From Paragordius varius (Eukaryota > Nematomorpha), in contig OZ176057.1 in the NCBI GenBank assembly GCA_964247055.1, positions 5,518,001-5,582,000 on the forward strand: a stretch of DNA of 64,000 bases, written 5' to 3'. The position numbers were made by a program, and so were the translations under genes. The notes beneath the pieces were generated by a model. The model did no database searches. It was not told the origin of the DNA and was given only the letters and a program-made list of their open reading frames with translations. Positions 22,501 to 33,675 of the stretch are shown here, in pieces (the first letter of the stretch is position 1; each line of letters opens with the position of its first letter).

Positions 22501-25500
22501 GCATATTCAAAAATGTATGTCAGCTTAACCGTTGATCATATGGACGACGTATTAAGATTGGCCATGAGGCGAAACCCAATTTGTCAAAAATTATTGGTTA
22601 ATATCAAAATAAATGTTGTTATCAAATTTTTTTAATTTTTTAAACTAAATTGTCAAAACTAGTTTTTAGCTGGATTTACACACGATCCGCAAAAAAATCA
22701 TTGTGCTGATTTTGAGTATAAATATGGGCATATGTGTCAAATAGCTATAGAATATTTGCCATTATAAGGTTTATGGCCCTCGAAAAAAAAATATATTTTA
22801 TTTGGCCCATCAAATTTTTTTGGTGAGTACCACTGCTCTATATTATATGAAGAATGCAAATAATATCTAAAATCTACATAATTAAGTGATTTATGTTAAA
22901 AATAACGTTTGGACAAGTTTCGATATCATTCTTTTATTTTAGAAAACAATCTGGGCTTCCTGAAACGATGATGTGCGAATTACCCTAAAATGTTTTCACA
23001 TCATATTTTTTCGACTATTTTTAAAATAATGCATTATTTTGGATACTTTATTTAAAAAAAATCATTAAATCTAATTTTTACTTATTTTTTTTAGTTAGAA
23101 ATCGTATGCCATGCAGATGTATAAGACATGTTATAATGAATTTTAAACATTTCAAACGATTATCGCTAATGATAGTATTTCTATTTATTTATTTAAGCCT
23201 AATTAAATATTTTATATAATTGTTACTATTTGGCGATTATATTTAATTTTGTCGTAAATAAATTTTGATAATAAACTTACATGAAAAGGGAATTCAAGCG
23301 TTTCCATTTCTCGGTTACTCCCAATGATGCGTGTTTGATCTGCAAATTAATAACAACAAATATACAAAGATGGTATTTAATCCATCGGATTGGGGTGAGG
23401 GAGAAAGCTTCTAGTAATTTATATACCATTTTTCACCCTAAAACAACATTTTTTAAGCAAACGCAACATTTTTCAAACAAATGCCACATGCTTTCAAGCC
23501 AATACAACATTTTTTTCAGGAAACAACTATAAAAATGTTGCGTTAGTTTTGCAAAAAATGTTGTGTTTGCTTATTTGGTTATAAAATGTTGCCTTCGCCT
23601 GAAAAATGGTATACTAATAAAGAAAATTCAATTAATGCCTAAAATTTGAGAGCGTATCATGAACATATCATTAAAATTCCATTTTTAACGTGTAAAGAGA
23701 TTATTTTAAAAACCATTTTTTAGAATAAATCTTCATTCCATTTTAATTAATTGTATATTTATGGTTTCAACTCAATTTGAACAATCGTTATGAGAAAAAA
23801 CTGTTAGATTATATACCAAGACCCTTCACCGTTAAAGCTTTGGATCAGGGGCGTACCGAGGGGGGGGGCAAGGGGGTGCATCATGCCCCGGGCGCCGTTA
23901 TTTAAGGGCGCCTAAGTGATTTTTTAAAATTAAATTTTAATTATTCAAAAATATAAGAACTTTCAAATGAGATTTTTCAGCAATTTAGGTAATAATCCCT
24001 ATATTATATACTCTCTTATTCACCTAATTAGTACCATTGAATAAATTAAGTATCATATAAATAAATATATTTAATAGATTTAAAATTTATATGACTGTGC
24101 TCTCTTATCTATGGTGTTTAGGTTACAACGTTTGTATTTTTTTTACTAAATTGTTTTATTGGCTTTTTAAAACGGAGGAGGGGGGGGGGGGGAGGGGGGG
24201 CACCATAAAAGTTTTATGCCCCGGGCGCCGTAAATGCTCGGTACGCCACTGCTTTGGATCACAAGTATATAAAAACAATCAATTTTTATATGGTAAAATT
24301 TTTCTGCATTTAAATAAAATATTTTTGGTGAAAGCTAGATAAATATTTCAATTTTTAGATAGGGGCTCCAAAAGTCCTAAATCGGCTACTCCATTTAAAT
24401 TAAACGCAAAAATGCCGGGATTTCGCGATATTATTTTAAATATATGCTAAATTTTGATACCCATAATATTTAAAAAAATGCATAGCATACTTTTTTCAAA
24501 AATTTAATTTTTAGCAAAATTTTGTTGGATTTAATTAACAGGCTGATCTTATGTTTTAGATACATCTGTCAACTGCCATTACGCCTTCACGTTTTGGTTA
24601 AAATTATTATTATTTTTAAAACTTTAAAATAACTTCTGCCAAAAAATAATTTTTCATTTTTAAAGTTCTGAGTTTTATATGTGGGCATATATTAATTAAG
24701 AGAATATGTGGTTATAAAAAAGGAATGCGTTAATTAATCAATTTAATTACAGTAAAAATTGAACTTATACGGATGAAACGTAACATTATAAAAGACAAAA
24801 AAAATTCAAAAAACAACTATACTTTGTGAACCTTAATTTATCACTAATCGTTTGAATACAATCGTTAAACATTATTTGTGTAACCAATTTATATTTCTAT
24901 TTTATACTTTGCAGTTTACAACAACAGTTATATTCACCATTTACAATTCAAATTCACCCTAAAAATAAATTATGTGTTCGGGTTAATATAACTCCACATT
25001 AATAATGTGATATAATCTTATACCATAGTTTATTATTTTTTCATTTAAATTTCATTTTTTAAAAATATTAGAAAATATAGGTTATTTTTTAACTTTAAAA
25101 AAACACATAAGGATGAATTTAAATACATCACGGGTGAACTCGAACTGTAAATGGTACATATAAAAAAACAGTGATTTTAATATGGTTGAAAAATAAATTT
25201 GTCTTTATATTCTTAGGTTTTGTCCGTATATTTCACTTTTTACTGTCTATGTCATAAAATAAAATTAGCTTGACTTACTCATATCATATAAAGTTACAAT
25301 ATTTGTAACAATTTGTAGCCAATCAGTTTCATTCAATCTGTATAAATAAACAGATATAAGTATTTAAGTTATAGTAATAGATCCTTTTTATCTGTAAATA
25401 CCGTTAAAATTTAAAATATAATTATGATGATACTAAAAAAATATATGTTCTAATTCTGGTAAAGAAATATAATGAGTGGGGGATTTTACTATTTACATAT

Positions 25501-26380
25501 ATTAATATTTGAAAACCCGTAACCCAAAACAAAGAGGTTTGTCTTTTAAATTAAAATATCATTTTTTTATGTATAATAATCATATATTCTTACTTTCTAA
25601 CATCGGATTCACGACAAAAGGGCCATATTGAATTGCCATTTATGATCTCTGCACAAGCTATTCGAATCTATGTTTAGTTTGATGAAATTTAAAAAGAAGT
25701 TTCTTTGTTTTACCAACAAATTAAGAGAAATTTAAAGTGAAAGTTTAAAATACTAACCTTATAGTTTTGAGCTATAAGCAAAATAATTATAAATTAATGT
25801 ATTACCGGAGTCTCTAGGGGTTTCATCCATAAAAATATATAATATGATTAAATAAATTTAGTATTGTGGAATAGTATAAATATTGTTGGGTATGATTGAT
25901 TGTTGCCAAATATAACCAGTCAAAATTTAAACATATAATATCATTTAATATAAATTTCTAAAGCTGAGTTTTTGTCGTATGTTGTATGTATTCAAAATTA
26001 AGACCATTTAAAAAATAATGGGCTACCGACCAGGTAAGGCGGTATTCCTAGGCAATCAGACCGGCTTATTTTTACCCGGTCCTGGTCAATATAAATAAAA
26101 ATATTCTTACACTAATTACAAAAAATATAAAGACATATATAATTTTTTTAAAGACAGCTCTACTTAACTTGGTTTTTTTGAATATAACTCTTTGTTTTAT
26201 ATAAGGTTTTAGAAAGTATGGTTATCTTTGGAAAAAAATTATTTGTCTTTATAATTTACGTTTTCTCAGTATAATTTCAATTTTAATGTAATAGACTCAC
26301 CTAGGTAGATATTGGGCCAAAGATTGATAATTAACCTTGATTAATGCATTGTTTAATGTAGTGAAATTGTCGTGATCCAT
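16388..26380 (-). CDS. Unidentified multi-exon gene
   Basis: Minus-strand exons with strong splice signals: 26380-26301 (ATG, 26 codons, then donor GTGAGT), 25667-25594 (donor GTAAGA), 25337-25279 (acceptor TTTATACAG, donor GTAAGT), 23339-23281 (acceptor AATTTGCAG, donor GTAAGT), a weaker 22984-22948, and a last exon 16530-16388 (acceptor TTTCTTTCTCAG, stop TAA). Exons two, three and four join in phase (IRIACAEIINGNSIWPF, then LNETDWLQIVTNIVTLYDM, then a 20-residue exon). Exon one to two and the step to the last exon do not join directly, so exons are missing from this model. I do not recognise the protein. All exons are short, as in neighbouring genes. Confidence 0.45.
16531..18251. other. 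AT-rich stretch without recognised features
   Basis: Probable intron of the minus-strand gene. A (TA)n run lies at about 17623-17640. No element ends or coding frames could be supported. Confidence 0.35.
18252..19930 (+). mobile_element. Truncated hAT element carrying a Helitron
   Basis: Begins CAGGGCCTCTTAAACT, the same terminus as the complete element at 31989-33650. The Helitron 18445-19687 sits at the same internal site as in that copy. Beyond it lie two to three tandem units of about 90 bp starting ATCTTGTATAAATTTACTAT. Homology stops near 19.93 kb and no right terminus is seen. Confidence 0.75.
18445..19687 (+). mobile_element. Non-autonomous Helitron (H1)
   Basis: Starts TCTATATATTATAAAA after an A and ends GGGCCAGCTAG before a T, the Helitron signature (5' TC, 3' CTAG, insertion between A and T). 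A short stem (AGCGAAGCGT context) precedes the 3' end. It is 1,243 bp with no Rep/helicase frame. The body contains about two copies of a ~300-bp motif that is more amplified in the element starting at 61683. Confidence 0.85.
19931..20538. other. AT-rich DNA with no supported feature
   Basis: A short minus frame (20517-20251) exists but has no homology I know and no supporting splice signals. Confidence 0.3.
20539..20801. repeat. MITE family A copy interrupted at its right end by a hAT element
   Basis: Arms AAAACGTAATAATATAAAAA, AAGACACCACCATAC and the inverses are present. The right end stops at TTTTTACTCTATAT, whose last eight bases are the hAT target duplication, so the MITE is older than the hAT. 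Confidence 0.75.
21237..21908 (+). pseudogene. hAT transposase N-terminal half, broken
   Basis: Starts MASNAKKRKLSY and contains a degenerate BED-type zinc-finger region (CLICK-like cysteine replaced in part, ERHLTIHSHK). It continues with PFTDSQLKKECVI, then after several in-frame stops (21627 on) SDSTYARRLEDMSKY and GIAINSSTDSSS, matching the RNaseH-fold start of ZBED/FAM200-like transposases. The same frame is used before and after the stops. The remainder of the catalytic domain is not found. Confidence 0.75.
21931..22190 (+). repeat. CACTAGAC-end repeat, copy inside the hAT element
   Basis: Starts CACTAGACAACAAATTTTTC and matches 37929-38160 over about 240 bp, including ACAGTAAATCTGAA. 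The CACTA start suggests the left end of a CACTA-type element; no right end was located. Confidence 0.5.
22450..22635 (+). pseudogene. hAT transposase C-terminal dimerisation fragment
   Basis: Reads VFPTTYTCETAYSKM, then VDHMDDVLRLAMRRN. It matches the hAT C-terminal dimerisation motif (FxSTYxCExxFSxM, then LxxxLRxA). It is in a different frame from the N-terminal part. Confidence 0.75.
23425..23610. repeat. MITE family F, TATACCATTT ends with subterminal repeats
   Basis: Left end ACCATTTTTCACCC and right end GAAAAATGGT, next to TATA. Inside, short units around CAACATTTTTTAAGCAAACG run one way and their inverses run back. The end sequence and architecture mirror family B although the internal unit differs. 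Confidence 0.65.
23846..24251. mobile_element. Non-autonomous hAT element with 8-bp duplication
   Basis: A 406-bp element with ends CAGGGGCGTACCGAG and CTCGGTACGCCACTG, flanked by CTTTGGAT at 23838-23845 and 24252-24259. G-runs and GCCCCGGGCGCCGT occur near both ends in inverted orientation. No transposase frame. Confidence 0.9.
24750..25245. repeat. MITE family A copy split by a nested family B copy
   Basis: CAGTAAAAATTGAACTTATA opens it, and TTTTGTCCGTATATTTC plus CTTTTTACTG closes it. The middle is interrupted by the family B element at 24937-25155, so this A copy predates B. Confidence 0.8.
24937..25155. repeat. MITE family B copy nested in family A
   Basis: ACCATTTACAATTCAAATTC at the left and CGAACTGTAAATGGT at the right, with the AAATAAATTATGTGTTC core. 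One subterminal unit per side. Confidence 0.85.
26108..26289. repeat. MITE family A copy, shortened
   Basis: AAAAATATAAAGACATATAT, then AAAGACAGC; inverse arm GGTTATCTTTGG, TTGTCTTTATAA, ending TTTTAATGTA. It lies about 12 bp from the first exon donor of the unidentified gene. Confidence 0.65.
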
Positions 26381-26841
26381 ATAACAAATGTGATTATTTG
26401 AGGTATTAAACTTGAGAATAGGGCTCATTGGACATAACTTGATTGTGGGCAAAAATATATTTATATTATAAAGACAAAATAAAAATGTTAGTTTTTTGAT
26501 GTAGCTATATATTTTATATGATCTGACTTTACCTGACCAAAAATATAGCAGATTATGACCACATATTGGAATTTAAGAGTAACTAATTATTTAATAAAAA
26601 AAATTTAAATTCTAACGACCACCGTTTTTTTAAAATAATTTTTGCATAATAATCGTAGCGATCGCCAAATAAATGGGTGTTATAAAACAAAAAAAAGTGT
26701 TAATATTTAAATTTTGGCCTTTTTCACATGTTAGAATCCGAAAATCATTAGGTAATCTTGTATACAAATAAAGAAACCACAGTTTTAAGCAGATGTATGT
26801 TAAATTTTTGTAGATTATAGCTAAAAGTATCATTTTATTAA

Positions 26842-27098
26842 TACATTTAGACTTCAAATTCACCCTTAAACAATTCAAATTCATCCCAAAAATAAATTAT
26901 GTGTTTTATAAGATTAATTACCTATATTTTTTCATATTCCTAAAAAATAAATAATTTGTTTTTAATTAAAATATTAAAATAATCTACTAAGTCATAATGA
27001 TATATTTCATAAAAATGAGTTACATTAGTCCGAAAACACATAATTTATTTTTAGGGTGAATTTGAATTGTTCAAGGGTGAATTTGGATTGTAAATGGT
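26842..27098. repeat. MITE family B copy
   Basis: Subterminal CTTCAAATTCACCCTTAAAC at the left and the inverse TTGTTCAAGGGTGAATTTGG, ending TTGTAAATGGT at the right. The core AAATAAATTATGTGTTTT is present. Confidence 0.8.
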
Positions 27099-27118
27099 AT
27101 ATAATATAGAAAAATTAA

Positions 27119-27154
<36 letters not shown>

Positions 27155-27327
27155 TGCCTTTGATATTTTAATAGCGAGAAACATTGTTGGTTTTTTTTCA
27201 ATTATAAAACCAACACTTTTTAACCTAAACTTATATCTATTATGTAAAAATTAAATATCTAAAAAATTCATGATTCATTGGTTATAAATGATTAATAATC
27301 CTTATTACATTAATTTTTTATAAACAA

Positions 27328-27743
27328 CTAGCGTAAATCTCGTGCTGCTACGCAGCCCGAGGAAGTCCTTCGGACTTCTGGGGGGGGAATGGCATTTTAC
27401 GGGGGGAGCGGGAAAAGTGGGACTAAATCAAAAAAGCGAGACGACTATGTTCGGCGCAATCGAAAATAAGTAAACAAATATCATATTTGAAATTGAATGG
27501 TCCAACACGTTCTCCGGAAAATTGTCTCAAAGAAACGATTTTGGTGGACTTCTGTTTTCAAAAAAACCCGTTTTTCATACGGGGTGGGCCCGAACTGGGG
27601 GCCTCTTTCAAAAAAAGGGCGAAGCTATTGTCTGGGCATTCATTAATGATTATATTTTTTCGATGTTTGGATTTGAATGGGTCTACCGGTTTTCCTGTAC
27701 CAGATCACAAAGCCAACATTTTCCATTTTTATAAATATATAGA
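27328..27743 (-). mobile_element. Short Helitron (H3) with a different 3' end
   Basis: On the minus strand it starts TCTATATATTTATAAAAATG and ends GAGATTTACGCTAG before a T. The first ~250 bp match the other Helitrons here (ACCGGTAGACCCATTCAAAT). The 3' end carries its own stem-loops, AGAAGTCCGAAGGACTTC and CGGGCTGCGTAGCAGC. 416 bp, non-coding. Confidence 0.82.
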
Positions 27744-27844
27744 TTAGAATATTAATTTGTGTTCATTTTTTCAAATGTGAAGTGTTTACGATTAAAATTT
27801 TGAGTTTGATTGGAACAGTTGTTTATAATCAAAATAATTCTATA

Positions 27845-28136
27845 GAGTAAAAATTGAAATTATACGGAGAAAATGTAAAAATATTAAGAGAAATATTTTC
27901 TAAAAGACAACCATGCTTTTACCTTAATTCTTCTCATATAAGCTATTTAGTTACGATTGTAAAATATAGAATTGATTGTGTTAGTAAAATATATATCTTT
28001 ATTTCACACTTTGCCACTAAAACAATGAGTTATATTGATATAAATTAAGATTTATTAAAAAGTATGGTTGTTTTTTAGAAAAAAATATTTATCTTTATAT
28101 TTTTACGTTTTGTCCGTATAATTTCAGTTTTTATTG
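27845..28136. repeat. MITE family A copy
   Basis: GAGTAAAAATTGAAATTATA and CTAAAAGACAACCATGC at the left; TTTTGTCCGTATAATTTCAG and TTTATTG at the right. Confidence 0.85.
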
Positions 28137-28315
28137 TAATTACCCAAAAATGTCTTTTTTCATGAGAATATGTAAACATATGCATGTTCCACGTAATAAA
28201 TATCGGTATGCCTAAAAAATAAATATCCGTATTTATTAATTATTAAAGATAACCAGATGAATAGCAAAATATAATATATTAATTAAAGTTAATAAATAGC
28301 CTTAAAATAAAATTA

Positions 28316-28592
28316 CAGTAAAAACTGATATTATACGGACAAAACGTAAAAATATAAAGACAAATATTTTTTTTTAGAAGACAACCATACTTGTAAATCT
28401 AGATTTCAATATTTTAAATGGCAAAATTTAAAATAGAGATATCTATTACTAACACGATCAACACTTTATTTTACAATTGTAACTAAATAACTTATATGAG
28501 AAAAATCAAGTTTAAAAGTATGATTGTCTTTTAGATATAAGTATTTGTCTTTATATTTTTACGTTTTGTCCGCATAATTTAAATTTTTACTG
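28316..28592. repeat. MITE family A copy with TA flanks
   Basis: CAGTAAAAACTGATATTATA to TTTAAATTTTTACTG, with AGAAGACAACCATACTTG and the inverse inside. Confidence 0.87.
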
Positions 28593-29399
28593 TAAGTATT
28601 TGATTTCGCAATATTTTATGATAATGACATTTACGGAGTTATAAATAATAATACTCATTTAAAATTTATTTTTTATACAGCACCATATTTTATAAGCGAA
28701 AATTTAAAAAATATTTGGTGGTAAAAAGTTTGAAAAATATTTTTAAAATATTATTCATTTTTTCATTTTAGGATTACAAGGTGCTTTTATACTCAAAAGA
28801 TAGTTATAATTATTAAAGTTTAAAAGTAAGAAATGCTTATTAAAAACGCATAATGCACATTTTAAATAGTCGCATTTCTTAGCTGTAGTGTTTTTTTTAT
28901 TATATGGCGTCGTTTTCCTTATTTTCGGAATCGAAATAATAGTTCAGTCTATCAAAAAATTATATTCTTAAAAATCTGATATTATATCATTTAAAAAATG
29001 AGTAGCACAAATAAAATTTGTAATAACATTATATTATATTACCGTTCGTTGATAATAGGGGATATATGTAGTATTGCATTGTGATATTATCCAAAATTCT
29101 ATGAAGAATAATATTGAATAAAATTAGTTGTAAATTCAAAAATTAGGAAAAAGTTTCACATACATTTCAGGACATGGCGATATGTATATTCTCAATTGAG
29201 ACAAAAAATTCTCACATTTAAGGAAAAGGTAGGTTTCAATATATTTATTTTTAAAATCATTGACTCTGATATTCTCCATACGATTGCCACTGTAGTTTTG
29301 AGATTCATGCTTGATATTTGGTTGTTTATACGATAATGTATTTGGTAAGATAAAATGTTCGCCGCTACCCGAGTCTATATATATATATATATATATATA

Positions 29400-29671
29400 A
29401 CTACGGACAAAACGTAAAAATATAAAAGCAAGTATTTTCTAAAAGACAAGCCCATACTTTTTAAACCCTTAATTTTTCTCCTATAAGCTATTAAGTTACA
29501 ATTGTAAAATATAGAATTGATTGTATTTGTAATATATGTATATCTATTTCACACTTTGCCATTTAAAACGATCAGTTATATTGAAATAAATCTAGATTTA
29601 AAAAATATGGCTGTCTTTTAGAAAAAAATATTTATCATATTTTTTATCCGTATAATTTCAGTTTTTACTGT
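29400..29671. repeat. MITE family A copy beside a (TA)n run
   Basis: Begins ACTACGGACAAAACGTAAAA directly after a TA microsatellite (29377-29399) and ends TTTCAGTTTTTACTG. Confidence 0.8.
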
Positions 29672-29689
29672 GCATTTATAAATTTTATA

Positions 29690-30180
29690 CACTGATAACT
29701 TTGGGACTTTCACCAAAAAAACTTTATTTTATGTGCGATGATAAGGAGCAATGTAACAATTATCTGGGGGTAGTTTTATAACCATAAAAAGTATTTAAGG
29801 TATTAAGCCAAATTTAAAAATATGCTTTCTTTAGCCTTTTAAGGCGCATTATGCGAAATAATTTTTAAAAAAATGTAAAATTGCAAAAAAATCCTTATTT
29901 CAAAATTTTTTGCCACATTTTTTTCTATATTCTTTTTTAATCGCTTATGCAACATGCAAAAAATGTATATTATGGTTAAATAATGTAAATATTTAACTTA
30001 AAAGAATCAACCTACATTTTACCAGCAAAAACTTGATATATTTAGATTATTATATCAGCTGTTCCTTTTAATCATGTTTGGAGCTGTCTTAATTTTAGAC
30101 TCAAGAAGTCACAAAACTGTATAAAATACAAGCTTTTTTATCTAATACATAAATGTTTGATAATTAAATTTTAACTAAAG
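29690..30180 (+). repeat. Dispersed repeat R3, copy 1
   Basis: Shares CAGCAAAAACTTGATAT, ATATCAGCTGTT and ACTGTATAAAATACAAGCTT with copies at 36040-36480 (same orientation) and about 35130-35640 (inverted). No terminal repeats or reading frame recognised; class unknown. Confidence 0.6.
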
Positions 30181-31988
30181 CATCTTTCAAAACTGTTATT
30201 TACATAGTGGTATATAAAACTACCCCGAGAAGTAAACTAGGAAAAAATGTGAAAATGTAATGAAGTGTTAATAATGTAATCCTTTTCTAAATAACTCTTA
30301 GCAAAACTATAAGCGAGATGATAATTTAGATGTACTAACATAAAGTATACATCATCAAGGCAGTTTATATGTGTGCACTCTACGTATATAAATGTAAATC
30401 AAATTATTTGTTCAATAAATAACACTACGTATTTTGGGAAACACATGTTTCCCAAATATAATTTATGCCTGCAAAAGTGCGAAGCGCTATTGATTCGCTT
30501 AATTGGCCATATGCAGGCGGTCCATTTTAGAGAGGTACAGGGACTATATTATGATTTCTGGAATGGGGTAACTCAAATCCCAAAGCCTAAATTTAATTTT
30601 ATTCTTTTGTTACGTATATTTTAGCAAACTATGCTAAAATCCAGTAGTTTTTACAGTATTAAAACTTCCAATGTCTTTAGAAGCACTAATTAACTCGAAT
30701 AAATAGGTGAGTTAATTTCAACAATATTTTTTATTTATGCACCCGTAAAAGGCCATATAATGCACATTTATAAATTTGGCCTATATCATAGATATAGCTA
30801 AGCATTATTTTGATTTTTTTAGGGTTACCCCAAATTAATGCGGGATATTTTGAAACCCTGATATTGCCCATATAGCGCCCACCTAAATATTATACCGATT
30901 TTAGAAAAAAATGGTAGAGCAGAACACATCTAAAAAAACAAAAAAGTGTAGTGTTTATTTTTATTTTTTTGATGATTTAATTATTATTTTTATAGATATA
31001 TTTAATTTTAAAGGTTGAATGAACAATGTTAAGGAATGTAAAGTATTTTGAATTGCTTGTTAAAACTATTATATTAGTTAAAATTTATAGCAATCTACAT
31101 AATTTAAATAAAAATATCGGAAAGGGTATACATACAATTTGCACATTTTTTGACATTTTTTTTCAAGAATATAAAAATATAACATTATATCTTTTCACAG
31201 ATTACTTTTCTAAGCTTATATAAAATAGCTAACGTGTAATTTTTGATTGTCTTTTATTTTATTGTAATTAAAATGGCTAAAATTGGAAATTAAAATGTCT
31301 GTTGACATGTATGATATCTTTCATTTTTCATTTATAGATATTTAATTAACCGTTTTACATTCCACAAAATCTTAAAATGTGAGTAATAAAAAAACAAAAA
31401 AGATCATGCAACACACAATCACCTTTGCCATTTAAAACGAAATAAAAGCCCCCTCCATCTATTGTATCTAAATTTATATGAAAAAAGCCTAAATTATATT
31501 TAATATTTATTTTGAATTATACCTGTATCAATTGCCGAATTATCGGATGAAATTAGCATTAGCAAGTTTACAATGCCAAAACAGGCAAAAAATATTAGAT
31601 ATATTATAAATATTTCGGAAATCTTCCGGTGCATAATTTTTGAAGTATATGTTAAATTTTATTTTATCATTTTTTGTATTTAAATTTATTCCATCTATTT
31701 TGAAAAATAGAAAATATATCTAAATATATATTTGTATTTACTCTATTTAATCGTTTTGTAATTGAGGTTGAGAAAATTAATTAATTTTATCAAAACATCT
31801 ATCTTATATACCTAAAGAGTTCATCCTCTTATGCGATTTAATGTTTTTTTAAAAATAAAATATTAATACAATTGTTATGTCATCAAGAGAAATAAAAAAA
31901 CAATAAAATTGGTATGTTTAACCATTTTTACACAAATTAATCAATTATATTGAATTAAATGTTAGGGCGCAAACCTAACATACTAAGT
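30181..31988. other. AT-rich stretch with a short palindrome, otherwise blank
   Basis: An 11-bp-arm palindrome (TTTGGGAAACA / TGTTTCCCAAA) lies near 30435-30460. An 83-codon plus frame at 30373-30624 has no homology I know. Nothing else supported. Confidence 0.35.
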
Positions 31989-33658
31989 CAGGGCTTCTTA
32001 AAATTTTGTAGTTCCCTACCCCATTTATGATGGCGTTTTTCTTAACGACGCCAAATATAAAAGAAAAATAATAGGTTCTTCGGAATAACACTTAGAAATT
32101 TTGTTGATAATATTTATCAGGATTATTTCGGTTTTAAGAGATTGACAAAAATAAATCTAAATTTTTTATTAATTTCTATAACATTTTCTGATTCATAGTA
32201 AATTTATACAAGATAATTTCGGTTTTAAGAGATTAACAAAAATAAATGTACATTTTTTATAAATTTCTATAAGATTGATTCATAGTAAATTTATACAAGA
32301 TACTAGCTGGCCCTGTTACGCTTCGCTGTGGCGTAGTCTCACCGATAATCTTAATAATTTGCAATAAATAGTTAATGGAGATAAAAAAATAATAAAAAAC
32401 ATATTTAATAAAAAATGTCTTTAATTATTCTTTTACGAATTTTTGCATAGGCTCAATAATTGTTTCGAAATCGACCATATTTAAACGTCCCTTATTAAAG
32501 TTAATATTCAACTATCATTGGATTTATTTTAAGATTTTTATTTTACGAAATCAGGGTTAAAAGTTTTATTTTGAAATTGTGTTCACACAACTGGGATCAA
32601 GGGATATAAAAAGTAAATCATTTTTGGTCCCTTTTTACAGGAAAGAATGATATATTATCCAGAAATGTGCTTAACTGAACTGTATGCCTGCTTAAATTTT
32701 TTGAAAATTAACTCCAAAACTACGCCATTTTTATATGGCGTCTCATTTTGAAATGGTAGACCCCTACACATGGACCTGTTTGAAAAAGCGTGAGTTAAAT
32801 TCTTTGCCTTTAAAGGGCAAATATTTGGAATCATCTTTGATGCCATTCATGGGTTATTCGAAAAAATACCTTAACACTAAATAATCGTTATATGATGGCG
32901 TATTTTCAACGGCTAATAAAACAAACGCCCGATTTAAATTTTAAGTTGTGGGTAATATTTCAAGCTTATAATGAGATCATATGGCTTCATATCTGTAAAT
33001 TAGCTCCAAAACAACGCAATTTCTATATAGTGGTGCAGTTTTAGCGGCTATCTGTTTACCCAGGATCAAATATTAAAAAACGCAAGACTAAAATTTTTGC
33101 CTTTTAACAGAGAATACCTGGAAACCTCATTGAATTTTAACGGTATCGTACCCTGGGAAAAAAATTATTTAGTTTTTTTGAAAAAATAGCATTTTACGTA
33201 AAAAAGTAACCCGACTATGTTCGGCGCCAATCGATAAAAAGTAAAAAAAACATATTTGAAATCGACCAACACGTTTTCCGGTAAATTGTTTCAAAGAGGA
33301 TTTTTGTGGAATTGTGTTTTCAAAAAAACCTGTTTTTTACACGGGGTGGGCCCGAACCGGGGCATTCCTTTATGATTATATTTTTTTGACATTCGGATTT
33401 GAATGGGTCTACCGGTTTTCCGGAAACAGATCACAAAGCCAGCATTTTCCGTTTTAAATATATAGATTATAATGATCAATATAGAAATGCTGGTATCAAC
33501 AGTCTTTCCACCAGAAGATTTTAGGATATATTTATAGACGATGATTGTTACTTTTCTTTTTAACAATAATTTTACCAGTTTAAATACATTTTTTGTTAAA
33601 TTGTATTTTTATAACTCGCGACCCCGCGGCTCATAGTTTAAGAAGCCCTGTACTAAGT
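31981..33658 (-). mobile_element. Complete hAT-type element carrying a Helitron, 8-bp duplication
   Basis: Element 31989-33650, with TACTAAGT at 31981-31988 and 33651-33658. Both ends read CAGGGCTTCTTAAA. A Helitron occupies 32303-33466 in reverse. Tandem units of about 90 bp (AGTAAATTTATACAAGATA and neighbours) lie at 32100-32300. No transposase frame, so it would have been mobilised in trans. Confidence 0.9.
32303..33466 (-). mobile_element. Non-autonomous Helitron (H2) inside the hAT element
   Basis: Minus strand: starts TCTATATATTTAAAAC after A and ends GGGCCAGCTAG before T. It aligns with H1 (18445-19687) throughout, and both sit at the same point in the hAT sequence. 1,164 bp, no Rep/helicase. 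Confidence 0.87.
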
Positions 33659-33675
33659 TATAAGCATGATTTTAA

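Larger units (their letters stand above)
20802..22835 (+). mobile_element. hAT DNA transposon, decayed, with 8-bp duplication
   Basis: A 2,034-bp element with ends CAGTGGTACTCAAACC and GGTGAGTACCACTG. It is flanked by CTCTATAT at 20794-20801 and 22836-22843. It encodes pieces of a ZBED/SCAND3-like hAT transposase. The coding region contains stops, and its middle is interrupted by sequence beginning CACTAGACAACAAATTTTTC at 21931. Confidence 0.92.

Noticed and set aside
21237-22635. Possible domesticated ZBED-type host gene
   Set aside because: Flanking inverted repeats, an 8-bp duplication and multiple in-frame stops show an inactive hAT transposon.
30435-30460. Short perfect palindrome TTTGGGAAACA / TGTTTCCCAAA
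   Set aside because: Eleven-base arms are expected by chance at this scale in AT-rich DNA; no further context.
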